64,000 nt of DNA from Trichobilharzia szidati (GCA_944472155.2 OX235277.1:25678804-25742803); one strand, 5' to 3'. Shown: positions 10,296 to 20,264, counted from the stretch's first letter. Numbers and translations: made by a program. Notes: generated by a model not told the origin, from the sequence alone.

Positions 10296-10415
10296 GTTAT
10301 GTAACCGGAAGGTACTGGGTTAGAACCCTAGCAGTGGGTGCGTACTGCTGATGATTCCCAAACTAGGATGGAACAGCTCTTCAGTACTCCTTGGCTGGTT
10401 TTCAGGCCAAGTAGC
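10296..10415 (+). mobile_element. HHR-SINE fragment (hammerhead part)
   Basis: Plus-strand continuation directly after the minus copy, forming an inverted pair. It keeps GTACTGCTGATGATTCCC but the GACGAAAC block has become GATGGAAC, so the catalytic GAAA is changed to GGAA. It is joined to PLE-C coding sequence near 10420. Confidence 0.75.
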
Positions 10416-10419
10416 TCCA

Positions 10420-11020
10420 CCAGAATCATCTTTCAAGATCATCTACAAAGTGAAGCTAAATGGTACAAAGGGCGTCAGGTTTCTGATTTTGTGTATGGCG
10501 AAGGCTTTGGCAATTCATCAATACAACCCTGAACTCTGTATACAGAAAAAGTTTGTCCAGTCTCTTATTCTACCGTGGTCTTAACCTCTTCACTAATCGT
10601 TCCTTGTAAATAAAATACATTTTGATTTTTTCTTTTCATTCTAATTTCACTTTTAGTTAGCTTTTGCTTTAATAATTAATTCACTATTATCACTCTCATA
10701 TGCTCCTTTTGTATATTTTCACACCCTCTTCACACTTGTTAAATTGACACTCAAATACCTTTATTCTCACTTAATAGCAATTTTAACCTTATGAAATTTC
10801 TATCTTTGTGCCGTTGAGTACCACGTAATTTTCAACTTTTAATTTTCACTTCTAAAGCCACTTTTGAGTAATTATATCAATTATGTCAACCCCTGTTACT
10901 CAATGATAGAACACTAGACACTTTTGGTATTTATAAATATGACTTTACAGCCTCTGAAGATGATTTCTTCGGTAAAGAAAATTTTCTTCGCTTAATTTAT
11001 CTTTTATTTCCTTCATCACT
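10420..11020 (+). mobile_element. PLE-C C-terminus and 3' untranslated region
   Basis: Frame 10351-10584 encodes Phe-Lys-Ile-Ile-Tyr-Lys-Val-Lys then Ala-Lys-Ala-Leu-Ala-Ile-His and Glu-Leu-Cys-Ile-Gln-Lys-Lys, the end of the GIY-YIG domain of PLE-C, terminating at Leu-Pro-Trp-Ser-stop. The AT-rich 3' sequence to about 11020 recurs in inverse orientation at 25010-25420 and in part at 40216-40740. Confidence 0.75.
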
Positions 11021-11501
11021 CAATGGGTACTTTCGGTGATTTTCAATGGTTCTCTAACTGATATCAAGCCGTGATCAACTCGTAAAATTCCATTGTTTTT
11101 CCATATTACTATTCTTTCTCCCTCACTCACACTTCTGTTTATTATCATCTCTCTCTCTCTCCTTTGAATCTCTCTGTACTCTATTCTCTTGCTTTGTGCG
11201 CTACATGGGAGAGAGAGTGGTAAGTCGAACTGTTGCACATCTGTGCAAAGTCCTACGTTGAAACCAGTCAGTCAGTCAGTCAGTGAGTCGGCCAGTGTAC
11301 AATAACACTTATAGTTCTTTGCACATTCTCGAATGACATTCTATCTAAGGTTAGAAAGGTAGATCAATTTTTTTTTGAGTATTAATCACCAAAATGATGA
11401 TTGAGACCTCATCCTAGATTGTATCAATCAGTCATGTATATTTCTGCTCTTCCACTTCCTTTTTTCTTCTAATTGTTTTTTTTTTTTCATTTATATTCAA
11501 G

Positions 11502-11594
11502 GAACAACCTGCAGCGACCACCAGTTCTCAAAGTAACCTTTTACTACTTGACAAAGAAGATTCTGTATCATTTCTGAGTGCATTAAGAGTACCA
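11502..11594 (+). CDS. SLC37A: SLC37-family antiporter, central cytoplasmic linker exon
   Basis: Acceptor TTCAAG precedes an exact 31-codon exon (93 bases, phase 0 at both ends) with donor GTAAGT at 11595. It is rich in Ser, Thr and Gln, then Leu-Leu-Leu-Leu-Asp-Lys-Glu-Asp, and ends Phe-Leu-Ser-Ala-Leu-Arg-Val-Pro. Vertebrate SLC37A1/A2 have a variable acidic linker ending Phe-Phe-Gly-Ala-Leu-Arg-Ile-Pro immediately before TM7. The exon joins in frame to 15834. The preceding N-half exon at 56022 ends in phase 1, so at least one exon with length 2 modulo 3 is missing between them; it could lie in the 38759-39254 gap. Confidence 0.87.
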
Positions 11595-11789
11595 GTAAGT
11601 TAATTATGTAATGCATCAATACATTTCTAAAAAAATAATCAGTACATGATAATTTATTTCATTTTTTTCCCTTTGGAATAATTTAACCGAAATGTTCAAC
11701 CTCTGCTGTGACATGTTGTTAGCTCCCTATGACTGTGAACGGTTCTAAGATCTCTGAAGGTTAACGTGATGTGCTTTCTAATTATTATT

Positions 11790-12575
11790 ATTATTGTTCC
11801 ATTGGGTTCCTTGTAGAACACAGGGCTTCAACTGCACGTCTCCACTTGCTTCTGTCTTGTGCTGTACTTTTCACTTGCATCCATGTTAATCCGTACTGTT
11901 TCAGTTCCTCATCACACGATCTCCTCCATGTCACCCTTGGACGTCCCACTCACCGCTTCCCTTTCGGGTTCCACTCGAGCTATGGCCTGACGCGCGATGT
12001 CACCCAGTGGCCTCCTCAGCGAGTGTCCAATCCATCTCCACTTTCTCCTGCATATTTATTGCGCGATTGGTTCTTGTTTCGTTTGTTCCCATAGTCTCTT
12101 GTCGATGATTCTTTCCGGCCATCTGATCTTCAGTATAGAGTGAAGACAGTTGTTGATAAAGGTCTGCAACAGGCTGTTGGAAATATTCTTTGTGACCCGC
12201 CAAGTTTCTGATCCGTACGTATACAAGAGCTGACTTGATGTTTGCATTGAAAATCCGAATCACTTTGTTGTTGATGCTGAGTGACGAAGATTTCCAGATT
12301 GGTTTCAGGTTGCTGAATGTGTTTCTCGCCTTCCCGATTCTCGATTTGATATTCTCGTCCGTTCCTCCTGTAGTTGAGACAATGCTCCCTAGATAAGTGA
12401 AGGGAGGAAGTAACCTCTTTCAAATCCCTCCCGTTGATGGTGATTGGCGCTGGATGTTGCTGCTGCTGTTGTTGTTGTTGTTGGTTGGTTATTTTCATAA
12501 CCTCCGTCTTGTCTATGTTCACCTGGATGGTGATTATTAGCTGTGGAAGCGAGGGGCTGGAAATTGAGACAAGAG
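11790..12575 (-). mobile_element. nLTR-1 (RTE-like) 3' part, minus strand
   Basis: Minus-strand frames give Lys-Thr-Glu-Val-Met-Lys-Ile-Thr-Asn-Gln, a Gln-rich tract from a CAA/CAG microsatellite (12463-12483), Thr-Ile-Asn-Gly-Arg-Asp-Leu-Lys, then shifted frames for the Ile-Arg-Ile-Phe-Asn and Trp-Pro-Glu-Arg blocks, ending at an AAT-type tail (11783-11800). It is head-to-head with the plus-strand copy starting at 12590. Confidence 0.82.
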
Positions 12576-12589
12576 AAAGACAAGGTTGA

Positions 12590-13545
12590 CTGCCTGTTAT
12601 CATTGATGATATTCTTAATTGTGGTGGACTGACTGGATTATGCGTCAGACTGTACATAGGGAGTGAGAAGACGGGAATACGCTGCATTGACCGATAAGAA
12701 GACTCTAGAAGATCTGGATTTCGTGCTTGGATTATTTATGTTTAATGTCACACAAACTCAAAGACTTACAGACAGGCGAAAACCAATAAACTAGCTGAAT
12801 AGGTAGGTAGTCCAGCGAAGACAGGACTCCAGGTGAACATGGAGAAGACGGAGGGAATGAAGATAACGAACCAACCAACCAAATGCAACACCATCAACGG
12901 GAGAGATTTGACACAGGTTACTTCCTTCACTTATCTGGTTAGGAAGCACGGTTTCAACCACAGGCAGGCAGTCGGAACGGATGAAGATGTCAAAACCAGC
13001 CAGGCAGTTAGAATAGGAAGGGCAAGATACGCCTTCATCAACTTGGAACCAGTTTGAAAATCTTCTGCACTCACTCAGGCAGCATTAACAAAAAGATTCG
13101 GATTTTCGAAATACATGTCCAGTCATTCAGTCAGTCAGTTTTTCTATGCGGGTCAGAAACATGGCAGGCGCGTCACGAAAAGTATTGCCAACAAGCTACT
13201 GACTTTTACCATTAGCTGCCTTCACTGGCCCCATACTGAAGATCAAATGGCCGGTTGTGGGGCCAGAAAGAATTGGTAACAAGAAACTCTGGCTGGGAAC
13301 AAACCAACAGGTGAGAGCCGATCTCTCAACAAATATGTAGGAGAAAATTGGGATGGATCGGTCATACATTGATGAGGCCCAATGTAGGTCATCGCTCGAG
13401 TGGAATCCCAATGGGATAGTGGCATGGAAGGAGATCGCGTGAGTTGAAGGAGATGAGCAATAGTAGGTCAGGACACCAAGAATCAGAAAAATGGATATGT
13501 GTTGTTGAAACCCTATGTTCCATTTGGAGTCCAAGGGAATAATAA
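12590..13545 (+). mobile_element. nLTR-1 (RTE-like) 3' part, plus strand
   Basis: Plus-strand copy starting upstream of the palm motif (block matching Gly-Gly-Leu-Thr-Gly-Leu-Cys-Val-Arg at 12622) and running through Met-Glu-Lys-Thr-Glu-Gly-Met-Lys-Ile-Thr-Asn, Asn-Gly-Arg-Asp-Leu-Thr, Phe-Thr-Tyr-Leu and Arg-Ile-Gly-Arg-Ala-Arg, to an AAT tail at 13540. Several frameshifts. It forms a head-to-head pair with 11790-12575. Confidence 0.82.
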
Positions 13546-13639
13546 TAATAACTAGCCAAATAATATCATTGATATAAGAATAAAACTTGGGCACTGTGGT
13601 AGAATGTAATTCCATTATGGGTAAATTTTTATTTTGTTA

Positions 13640-14800
13640 GAGTCTCACAGTGTTATACAGTAGTATTTACTGATGACGTTTCGAGCACAATTTATTGCTC
13701 ATAATCATATCAAGGTAATCACACGACTTCCTAAATTCATTTATATAGTTCCATTGTTTTTCACTTGATTGGATTGGTAGTATTATTCTCCATATCTCGG
13801 GTATGAGTGATGATTCATTCCTATTGCATGTGTTGGGTGTAGATTCGATGAACAAAGATTCCGTAATCAACCTCTCTCTCCACCTACCTAGATTACTTTT
13901 TAGAATTTTAACCCTCTCCCACCCTATTGTGTGGTTGTGTGTTAATGCATGCATTGCAATTGCTGAGTTTTTTTCTAAATTACTTATCTTCTCTGGGTCA
14001 ACCATTCTTACCTTAGCTGTGATCCCTGAACTTTTTTCTAAATTACTCATCTTCTCGGAGTCAACCATTCTTACCTTAGCCACTAAATTCTTATGTTCTG
14101 ACAATCTGACTACCTCCGCTCGATCTACTAGTTTGACCTATGTAGTTGACCTTACTCACAGTCATTGCAGGGTATTTTGTAAATTATATTATTTTGTCTA
14201 ATTGGGTCAACCTACAGGGTCCTTTAACCTACAGAGCTTGTCCCTGAATGAGTTTGTAGGTTTGAATGTCACTCTAATTCCTGCTTGATTAAGAATCCTA
14301 CGTAGGGTGTCAGATGTTCCCTCCTTATATTGTAAAACTGTAGATGCCTTATATTATCTCTTATTTATATTGTCATTACTAGTTTCACAATTATTTTTAT
14401 TTTGCTTTTAGCCTTTTTCAATCTTCCTAATGAATTTTATAGGATAGTTATTTAACACCAACGCCTCTTCAGTCTGCTTTATTTCATCAATTAGGTCTTT
14501 TTTTGTGCTACTTAGTGCCATTGCTCGGTTTGTTAGACACTTAACTAAGCCACGTGCCTTCACAAACAGTTAACAAGTGAGATGAATTAAAGTCTAAATA
14601 TCTATTAGAATGCGTTGGCTTTTTATAAACCCTAGTGTGTAGTTTGCCTTCTTCTATTCGTTTTATTTTACAATCTAACATGATAGCTAATTCTCCTTGT
14701 TCATTTTCCGATTCAAATGTGAATTTTATTACTTCTATGATTATAAAAACACTGGTCCTATTTCCCATCTGATTGTAATTGATTAATAACACTCATATTA
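13640..14800 (-). mobile_element. PLE-A Penelope-like element: RT end and GIY-YIG domain
   Basis: Minus strand. The 14541-14792 frame gives the RT thumb block Leu-Asp-Cys-Lys, then Val-Tyr-Lys-Lys-Pro-Thr-His-Ser-Asn-Arg-Tyr-Leu, a Penelope signature. The 13667-14104 frame gives the GIY-YIG C-terminal part: Val-Arg-Leu-Ser-Glu-His-Lys-Asn-Leu (partly out of frame), Ala-Leu-Thr-His-Asn-His-Thr-Ile-Gly-Trp, Arg-Glu-Arg-Leu-Ile-Thr-Glu-Ser-Leu-Phe and Asn-Thr-Cys-Asn-Arg. A 63-bp in-frame duplication occurs at about 13967-14092. The 3' tail (13640-13720) carries the conserved CTCGAAACGTCATCAG. Confidence 0.85.
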
Positions 14801-15560
14801 TTGCCACCAGCAAAATCAGAGGAGGATAATAATCTTAAAATTCTATTTCAATTCACATACATTAATTATAACATTCTAACAAGTTACTTATTTTGACTAT
14901 AAAAACACTCGTCTTATTTCCCATCTGATTGTATTTGAAAAACTTCATGCAATTCTTCCCATTAATAAACTTGAACAAAGCAAGAACAACAATTGTACCA
15001 GGATAATATGAGCTCATCTTTTATTATTTCGAGGATTCTTCCCCATTGGTTACAACCTGAACGATGAAAAATATGAATTACATTACATTAAAGATTTGAA
15101 CATAATTTTCCACGATCACAAAGAGTAATCGGTAGGAAGTGAAAGTAACATTAGTCCAGAATGATTTAACTAATTAAGAGATGCAAACAACTGACTATTT
15201 ATAGAATAATTCAAATGAACTGTGATCAGTATTTGACAGTTTATAAATATTTATAGAATAATTAGGCAATTAGGCTTAGAAACAAAAACAAGCTGTTGTA
15301 TATTTTTTTTGTTGTCATCAGGGCAGTGCAAAATTCACCACTATCTCTTTCTGCGTACATAGATTTGGTTTAAGTCGTCTGATTGATAACACTCATATTA
15401 TTATTTCTGAATGTACATTATCCCATATTGACTTTTATTCAAATGTCTAATCATCAATTCCACTCATGTATATAAATGAAGCGCGAAATTTGTGTGAGTA
15501 TTGCCTTGATATGATTACGAGCAGGCATAAATTGTGCTCGAAAGGTGGTCATCAGTTAAT
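14801..15560. other. AT-rich interval with short PLE-like fragments
   Basis: Contains TTGATAACACTCATATTATT twice (about 14782 and 15382), and at 15490-15560 a degraded PLE-A tail (TTGATATGATTACGAGCAGG and TGTGCTCGAAAGG). No exon is recognised. Confidence 0.5.
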
Positions 15561-15833
15561 ATTATTGTATAACACCACTGTGTATGACTTATCAAAATAA
15601 GGTCTTATCTATAAGACTGTATTTCACACTTACTTGATCATTTAATTACTACATAAAAATGGAAATGATCTACTACCACCCAATGCAGTTGATGAAACCT
15701 CACAGAGTCGAAATAATTGCCCATGTGTGTGGGTGTGTATATACCAATTGTCCTTTTCTCAATGATGTGTATAACCTTTACCAATGTTTATTACTCATTG
15801 TTTACTTGCTTGCTTACCTTCTCTACTTTTCAG

Positions 15834-16073
15834 GGTGTTATTGAATACTCATTGACCTTATTCTTTGCTAAATTAGTTTCATACACCTTTCTATTCTGGT
15901 TACCAATGTACATCCGTGATGCTGGTGGTTTTGATCCATCCGCATCAGCAGATTTATCAGCTGTTTTTGATCTCGGTGGAATAATCGGTGGTATTATCGC
16001 TGGTTATGCATCGGATACAACTGGTGCAAGTGCTATCACATGTGTTGTCCTGCTTACATTATCAATACCTACA
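15834..16073 (+). CDS. SLC37A: SLC37-family antiporter, exon for TM7-TM9 region
   Basis: SLC37 proteins are 12-TM major-facilitator transporters of the ER that exchange glucose-6-phosphate (and other sugar phosphates) for inorganic phosphate. This 80-codon exon (phase 0 to 0; acceptor TTTTCAG, donor GTAAGT) starts Gly-Val-Ile-Glu-Tyr-Ser-Leu and contains Phe-Ala-Lys-Leu-Val-Ser-Tyr-Thr-Phe-Leu-Phe-Trp-Leu-Pro, then Asp-Leu-Ser-Ala-Val-Phe-Asp-Leu-Gly-Gly-Ile-Ile-Gly-Gly-Ile, almost identical to vertebrate SLC37A1/A2 and conserved as the MFS motif region of the C-half. It ends Leu-Ser-Ile-Pro-Thr. An rDNA fragment begins only 55 bases after the donor. Confidence 0.96.
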
Positions 16074-16128
16074 GTAAGTGAAATATCTGTTATTATTATT
16101 AGTATTATTTTAACTATTCTCTTCACTT

Positions 16129-16321
16129 GCAATTATTCCCCGTGAACGAGGAATTCCTGGTAAGTGCAAGTCATACGCTTGCTCTGATTACGTCCCTGCC
16201 CTTTGTACACACCGCCCATCACTACCACCGATCGAACGATTTAGTAAAGCCGTTGGATTGGTGTCATTGCAGTGGCTTTGCCGCTCGACTGATGCCGAGA
16301 AGATGACCTAACTTGACTATT

Positions 16322-16379
<58 letters not shown>
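16129..16379 (+). rRNA. 18S rRNA 3'-end fragment (pseudogene copy)
   Basis: Contains the universally conserved 3' terminus of small-subunit rRNA: a GCAATTATTCCCC start, GAACGAGGAATTCCTGG, GATTACGTCCCTGCCCTTTG, ACACACCGCCC, TTTAGAGGAAGTAAAAGTCG, TAACAAGGTTTCCGTAGG and TGAACCTGCGGAAGGATCAT. About 250 bp of the ~1.9-kb gene is present. It sits in an SLC37 intron, isolated from other rDNA, so it is a dispersed fragment and not a functional unit. Its sense matches the SLC37 exons beside it. Confidence 0.96.
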
Positions 16380-16605
16380 CAAGATTCTCGAACATGTACC
16401 CAATTGAAGCACGGATATTGTTCTGGTGTGCTGAGACATGCCAGTGGGTTTGGTTGGCCTGACCAGTCGATCAGTACCAAAGCATAGATATTGGTTGGCA
16501 AAGACAGCAGGTTGGTAACACCGTCAATGACATTAGTCACCTGCCTAGTCGATCAGCACTAAAGCATGTGATTCCGCCGAAAGTGGCTTGGCACGGATGC
16601 TCACG
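16380..16605 (+). other. ITS1 fragment contiguous with the 18S end
   Basis: Directly follows the 18S 3' terminus with no break, as ITS1 does in the rDNA unit, and carries a diverged short internal direct repeat (AGTCGATCAGTACCAAAGCA and AGTCGATCAGCACTAAAGCA at about 16467 and 16547). Its downstream limit is set by the start of recognisable nLTR-1 sequence near 16606 and is uncertain by tens of bases. Confidence 0.8.
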
Positions 16606-16925
16606 TGCCTATAAGCTGTCATCCACTCCTCACATAGTTTGTTCCATAGCACCCTCAAAGCGACCCTCACCTTATCGTTTTCCATTCGGATTCCATCCTG
16701 GAGGTATATCTGGCGTGTAGTGTCAGTCAACGATCTCCTGAAACGTATGTCCGATGCATCTGCTTATATTTGTTGGGCAATTAGATTCTCGGTTGGTTCG
16801 ATGCCTACCAGAGTTTTTTTCTTGCTTATCCTTTCCGGTGGCCTATCTGATCTTCTGTCTCATCAAGGCAAGCGAGAGAGAGAAAGAGCTGTTGATGTGT
16901 TGTCTGTACTTGTAACGATTGCTGT
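16606..16925 (-). mobile_element. nLTR-1 RT C-terminal fragment
   Basis: Minus-strand pieces match the nLTR-1 C-terminus: a Gln-Ile-x-Arg and Thr-Asp-Thr-Thr-Arg-Gln block, Trp-Asn-Pro-Asn-Gly-like sequence and Cys-Glu-Glu-Trp-Met-Thr near 16620. It abuts the ITS1 fragment without spacer. Confidence 0.7.
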
Positions 16926-17149
16926 CTAGATAAGTGCAAGAAGTGACTTTCTATAGATTTCTCTTATTCAAATCACGGAATATACATATTCGATTATAGG
17001 GAATAATATAAAAAGACACAGTTGCAGCGAAGAAAATTTTTTCTTTTCGACGAAGTCACCATCAACTAGGCTGTACATTCGTGTATTTATAGTAATAAAT
17101 GGGTGGGAAAGTTCCAGAATAATTTCCAGTCAAGGGGCAAATTAATAAA

Positions 17150-17462
17150 ATTACAATTAGGAATTAAAATGCCATAATAAACAGGGGGACGGATAAAACT
17201 GAGAAGATTGACATATTGTCCAATTAGGGATTAGAAATGTAGAAATAACAAAATAGACAGAAAGTTTGGATAAAAAATCTAGTGGGATTATAACGAATGT
17301 TTATGCAATTAGGGATTAAATATGTAGAAATAATAAAATAACAAAATAGACAGGAAGTTCGGATATGAAAATATGGTAGTGTAAATAGGGATTAAGAAAA
17401 ACTTAAAAATAACATGAATAAACAGGAAGTTTGGATAAGAAAGGCAATGGGATGGTCACTAT
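17150..17462. repeat. Four diverged tandem repeats (66-87 bp)
   Basis: Units start with CAATTAGGGATTA (or a variant) at about 17153, 17219, 17306 and 17384. Each contains ATGTAGAAATAA-like and GACAGGAAGTTTGGATAA-like blocks. They lie immediately 3' of the PLE-C frame on the minus strand and probably belong to its 3' untranslated region. Confidence 0.75.
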
Positions 17463-18480
17463 TAAAAGAATTACCTGTTTATGATGGCCATGGCAGGGGG
17501 ACAAGGGTTGGACGTATTTCTTTTGGATACATAGAGTGGGTTTGAGCTTTTGGATGGCTAGTGCCTTGGCTATGCCCAGATGTCTTAATTTTACTCCCTT
17601 TGATAGGTTTGATCGAATCTTGTATATTATTTTGAAGGATTTTTTGAATGGCGCTGAATGTTCTGAATTGACCAGATGTTCTGTCACTGAACTATATACA
17701 CGTTTTCGTTCTATTTTTACTAACCAGACTGGCTAGTGTTCACGAGCGCGTTTTTCAAGTTGGCGCATGGTACGGCCAATGTACTCAGCTCCTCAAGAGC
17801 AAGTAAACTGGTATATGCATGTTGGAGTGGCCCAATGCGACAGCTTGTCTTTCGCGTTCTGTCTGAACAGTTTCTTGCAGAAAAACATCAGTCGTAGGCT
17901 TGTGGCGAAGTATGTTTTCCTCAGAGATTCGCAGAGGCGTTTCCGAAGGATTTCTGCTCCAATATCACCTTTGAATTCTAGATTAAGCAGAGGCATCTTC
18001 TTCAGGACGGATTAGACTTGTTCAGAAGTCTTCTTTGATTTTAGATTCTTGTCTATGAACCTAGGCGAAAAGCCGTTTTCCATCAAGGTTCCTCAGAGAT
18101 TACGCAGTTCTTCGTCAATCACTTCCTGGCTGCATATCTTCCGAATCCTCGAGGAAAGAGCGTATATCAGGTTCCTCTTTCTGCTTAGGGGCACGAAGCT
18201 TTGAAAATTGATGAATTGTCCATTCCATGTAGGCTTTTTGTATATGGACCTTTTCAGAGAGTTGTCGGCGTTTCTTGTGAGATGGACGTCAAGGAAGTGG
18301 AACATTCCGTTGGATTCAGCTTGAAGAGTAAAATCGATGTTTTGATGGGCATTGTTGAAGGTTTAAAAGTAAGCTTTTAAGGTCCAGATCCTCATCAAAA
18401 ATGTTGAAAGTATCATCAATGTATCTGTTCTTGTAAAGATTGAAGGTCAGTGATAGTCGACGACAAGAAGTTGTTTTCGA
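17463..18480 (-). mobile_element. PLE-C Penelope-like element: RT with YIDD and GIY-YIG endonuclease
   Basis: Minus strand, in order: an Arg-Tyr-Ile-Asp-Asp-Thr-Phe palm motif (18409-18431), the catalytic aspartates being intact; Phe-His-Phe-Leu-Asp-Val-His-Leu-Thr-Arg and Ile-Tyr-Lys-Lys-Pro-Thr-Trp-Asn-Gly-Gln (18093-18305); Ser-Leu-Arg-Lys-Thr-Tyr-Phe-Ala; Leu-Ser-His-Trp-Ala-Thr-Pro-Thr-Cys-Ile-Tyr-Gln-Phe-Thr-Cys-Ser-Cys (17793-17860), leading into the GIY-YIG core; then Phe-Lys-Ile-Ile-Tyr-Lys-Ile and Ala-Lys-Ala-Leu-Ala-Ile (17490-17690). Frameshifts separate the blocks, so the copy is probably dead. It is the longest PLE protein remnant here. Penelope elements use the GIY-YIG domain to nick the target and prime reverse transcription. 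Confidence 0.88.
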
Positions 18481-18599
18481 GCTGGCCATAAAATCAGTTG
18501 ATGGTGATTAATTACCACTAAGTGATTCACAACTGTGAAAGCTCAGCACACTTGTTGAAGTGAAGACAGAAAGAAGACATAACTGGTGCTGATGCTGCT

Positions 18600-18775
18600 T
18601 ACACTTTCCTGTTGATCTTCCTCATTGTCGTAGACTAGTTCAAAGACACTGGACACGATATGAACTTCGCAGAAGATGTATGTCTAGCGTCGAAGAAACT
18701 CGGATATCTACAGGTCAGAATCAACCAGTTGATAGAAGAGATGATGAAATGTCTACTCATATCACTGTGTCGTCG
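18600..18775 (+). mobile_element. nLTR-1 palm-motif fragment
   Basis: Frame 18660-18896 begins Met-Asn-Phe-Ala-Glu-Asp-Val-Cys-Leu-Ala-Ser-Lys-Lys-Leu, then Val-Arg-Ile-Asn-Gln-Leu-Ile-Glu-Glu. It matches the nLTR-1 palm Phe-Ala-Asp-Asp region, with the first catalytic Asp changed to Glu. Confidence 0.65.
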
Positions 18776-18789
18776 TAATTTAAGTCTAT

Positions 18790-18890
18790 TCTTCTTATCA
18801 ATGCACATAACCATGAACTCGCTGGGAGTCGAACCTAAGTTGAGGGGCCAACCTATTAACCATTCGTCCACCTGGTTGGATTTCAATAAC
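18790..18890 (-). repeat. tRNA-like SINE fragment
   Basis: On the minus strand an A-box-like TGGACGAATGG is followed by a B-box-like GGTTCGACTCC at tRNA-like spacing. No full cloverleaf was verified. It is treated as a SINE head, not a tRNA gene. Confidence 0.5.
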
Positions 18891-19099
18891 CAGTAAATCT
18901 TAACTTTGATCATTTCCCGATATAGCGAAAATATTCATTCAGACATCTGGAAAAAAAAATGAGCAAAGAATATCCTTTTCAATAATTTCCTCTTCTGGCT
19001 CTACAATTATATATATATATATATGTTTATCTATATAGAATATTGTAGAATAGTAGTCAATAACAATATTGGTGTTTTTCTAAATAATATCGGTTTGTT

Positions 19100-19530
19100 A
19101 AGTTAGATCACCATGGAATTACAGTTCATTAACGATGCTCAAATTATAATAATAATAAAGATATAATAGCGAATAGAATATCAACTAAAATTAAGGAAAT
19201 TTCTACAAAAAATGCGGTAAAAAGAGCATTCCGTGCTGCTGAATTACACTGTATCTACTAAAACACTTACCCCTATTTCTGTGTTTGGGAGTAAAAGACA
19301 AACTGCCTAATTTCGCCTCTTACATGTATATCTACCAATTTAACTGCTCCTGTGGAGCATACAAAGAACGCCAAAGAAGTCCTACAAACCTGGTAATCAA
19401 ATCAATTTACAGTTAAAAAACACATGGGCATTGATCGAACTTATCAATCAATTATTAAACTAGGTCATATGACACGAAAAGGTCAAATATCATGTCAAAT
19501 GATCAATAAACAATACAAGTGTAATATAAT
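19100..19530 (+). mobile_element. PLE-C-type fragment
   Basis: Broken plus-strand frames give an Ala-Ala-Glu-Leu-His-Cys-Ile-Tyr block and, in another frame, a Met-Tyr-Ile-Tyr-Gln-Phe-Asn-Cys-Ser-Cys-Gly-Ala block at about 19323-19355. This is the entry to the GIY-YIG domain seen at 17850 and 39880. Confidence 0.7.
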
Positions 19531-19894
19531 CAATTATAAAGATAATCGATAGAATATCAATGTATCAATCATAACACAGTGACAGCCATCTCAATACAGA
19601 CCAATGGGAGAACTCCTAAAAATTCACTTAACACACACCATGAAGTTAGCTCTGAAGATGTTGTCTAGTTTGGACAATAAAAGCCATCCAGCTGAGAGAA
19701 AAAACCAAGAAGACAAGAATTAGTCGCCTTTATATGTATACTCTTTTGATTGATATTCACACTTTGTATTGATTGAAGTAGTAATTGATTGACCATCAGC
19801 AACGAACCGACAAAAAGGCAGAATTTCTATTCATATCATTAATTAATCGAAGTCGAAGGAAGATACTCGGATTATATTAATGGAAACTAATATT

Positions 19895-20062
19895 TTTTAT
19901 TTTACTCCTTTACGTTCCCGGCGGAACATAGGGCAGCTTCAAGCTAGAAGCTTCAAGTTTCCGTAGCAGTGGTGTTTATTTTTACGAGATGGGGTCGCTA
20001 GTCAGCCTCATGCCCAACCTTCCCTCTTTACCAGTCTTATTACTGGCTTAGCGAGGTAAAGT
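19895..20062 (-). mobile_element. SINE-P copy
   Basis: Minus-strand repeat sharing GAACATAGGGCAGCTTCAAG and CATGCCCAACCTT with 33779-34015, with related plus-strand copies at 45840-46035 and 56310-56510. Better copies have a tRNA-like head, but this one lacks it. It lies just upstream of the SLC37 micro-exon. Confidence 0.7.
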
Positions 20063-20164
20063 AGGAGTAGTGTGTGTTGACTTTACTAAAAATATCTTTT
20101 TCCTGATTGTTTATCATTTTAATTTATTTTTTTGAACTCTTCATTTTTTTCTTTTTACGCACAG

Positions 20165-20213
20165 CTATACTTATACTCAATTATTGGTTTTTATTCTTTG
20201 GCAACTTGCATAG
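20165..20213 (+). CDS. SLC37A: SLC37-family antiporter, 49-nt micro-exon
   Basis: A good acceptor (TTTTTACGCACAG) and donor (GTAAGTG at 20214) bound 49 bases encoding Leu-Tyr-Leu-Tyr-Ser-Ile-Ile-Gly-Phe-Tyr-Ser-Leu-Ala-Thr-Cys-Ile plus one base. It enters in phase 0, as the exon ending at 16073 requires, and exits in phase 1, as the exon starting at 33559 requires (the split codon becomes Gly). The join gives Ile-Pro-Thr then Leu-Tyr-Leu-Tyr before Gly-Leu-Leu-Ile-Pro, which fills, within one residue, the family segment around Met-Phe-Leu-Tyr-Asn-Tyr-Ile-Gly. Too short for ORF-based finding; identified by phase, splice sites and alignment. Confidence 0.88.
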
Positions 20214-20264
20214 GTAAGTGAAAAAAACAAAACCCATCTTGAAATGTTTCAAGAGTTTGATTCG

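Noticed and set aside
10930..10990. An exon near CCTCTGAAGATGATTTC with flanking CAG and GTAAAG, considered for SLC37
   Set aside because: The same sequence type recurs in PLE-C 3' regions at 40656, 42790 and 58930, so it is repeat sequence.
16129..16605. A functional rRNA gene
   Set aside because: Only the last ~250 bp of 18S and part of ITS1 are present, with no 5.8S or 28S and a retrotransposon fragment fused downstream.
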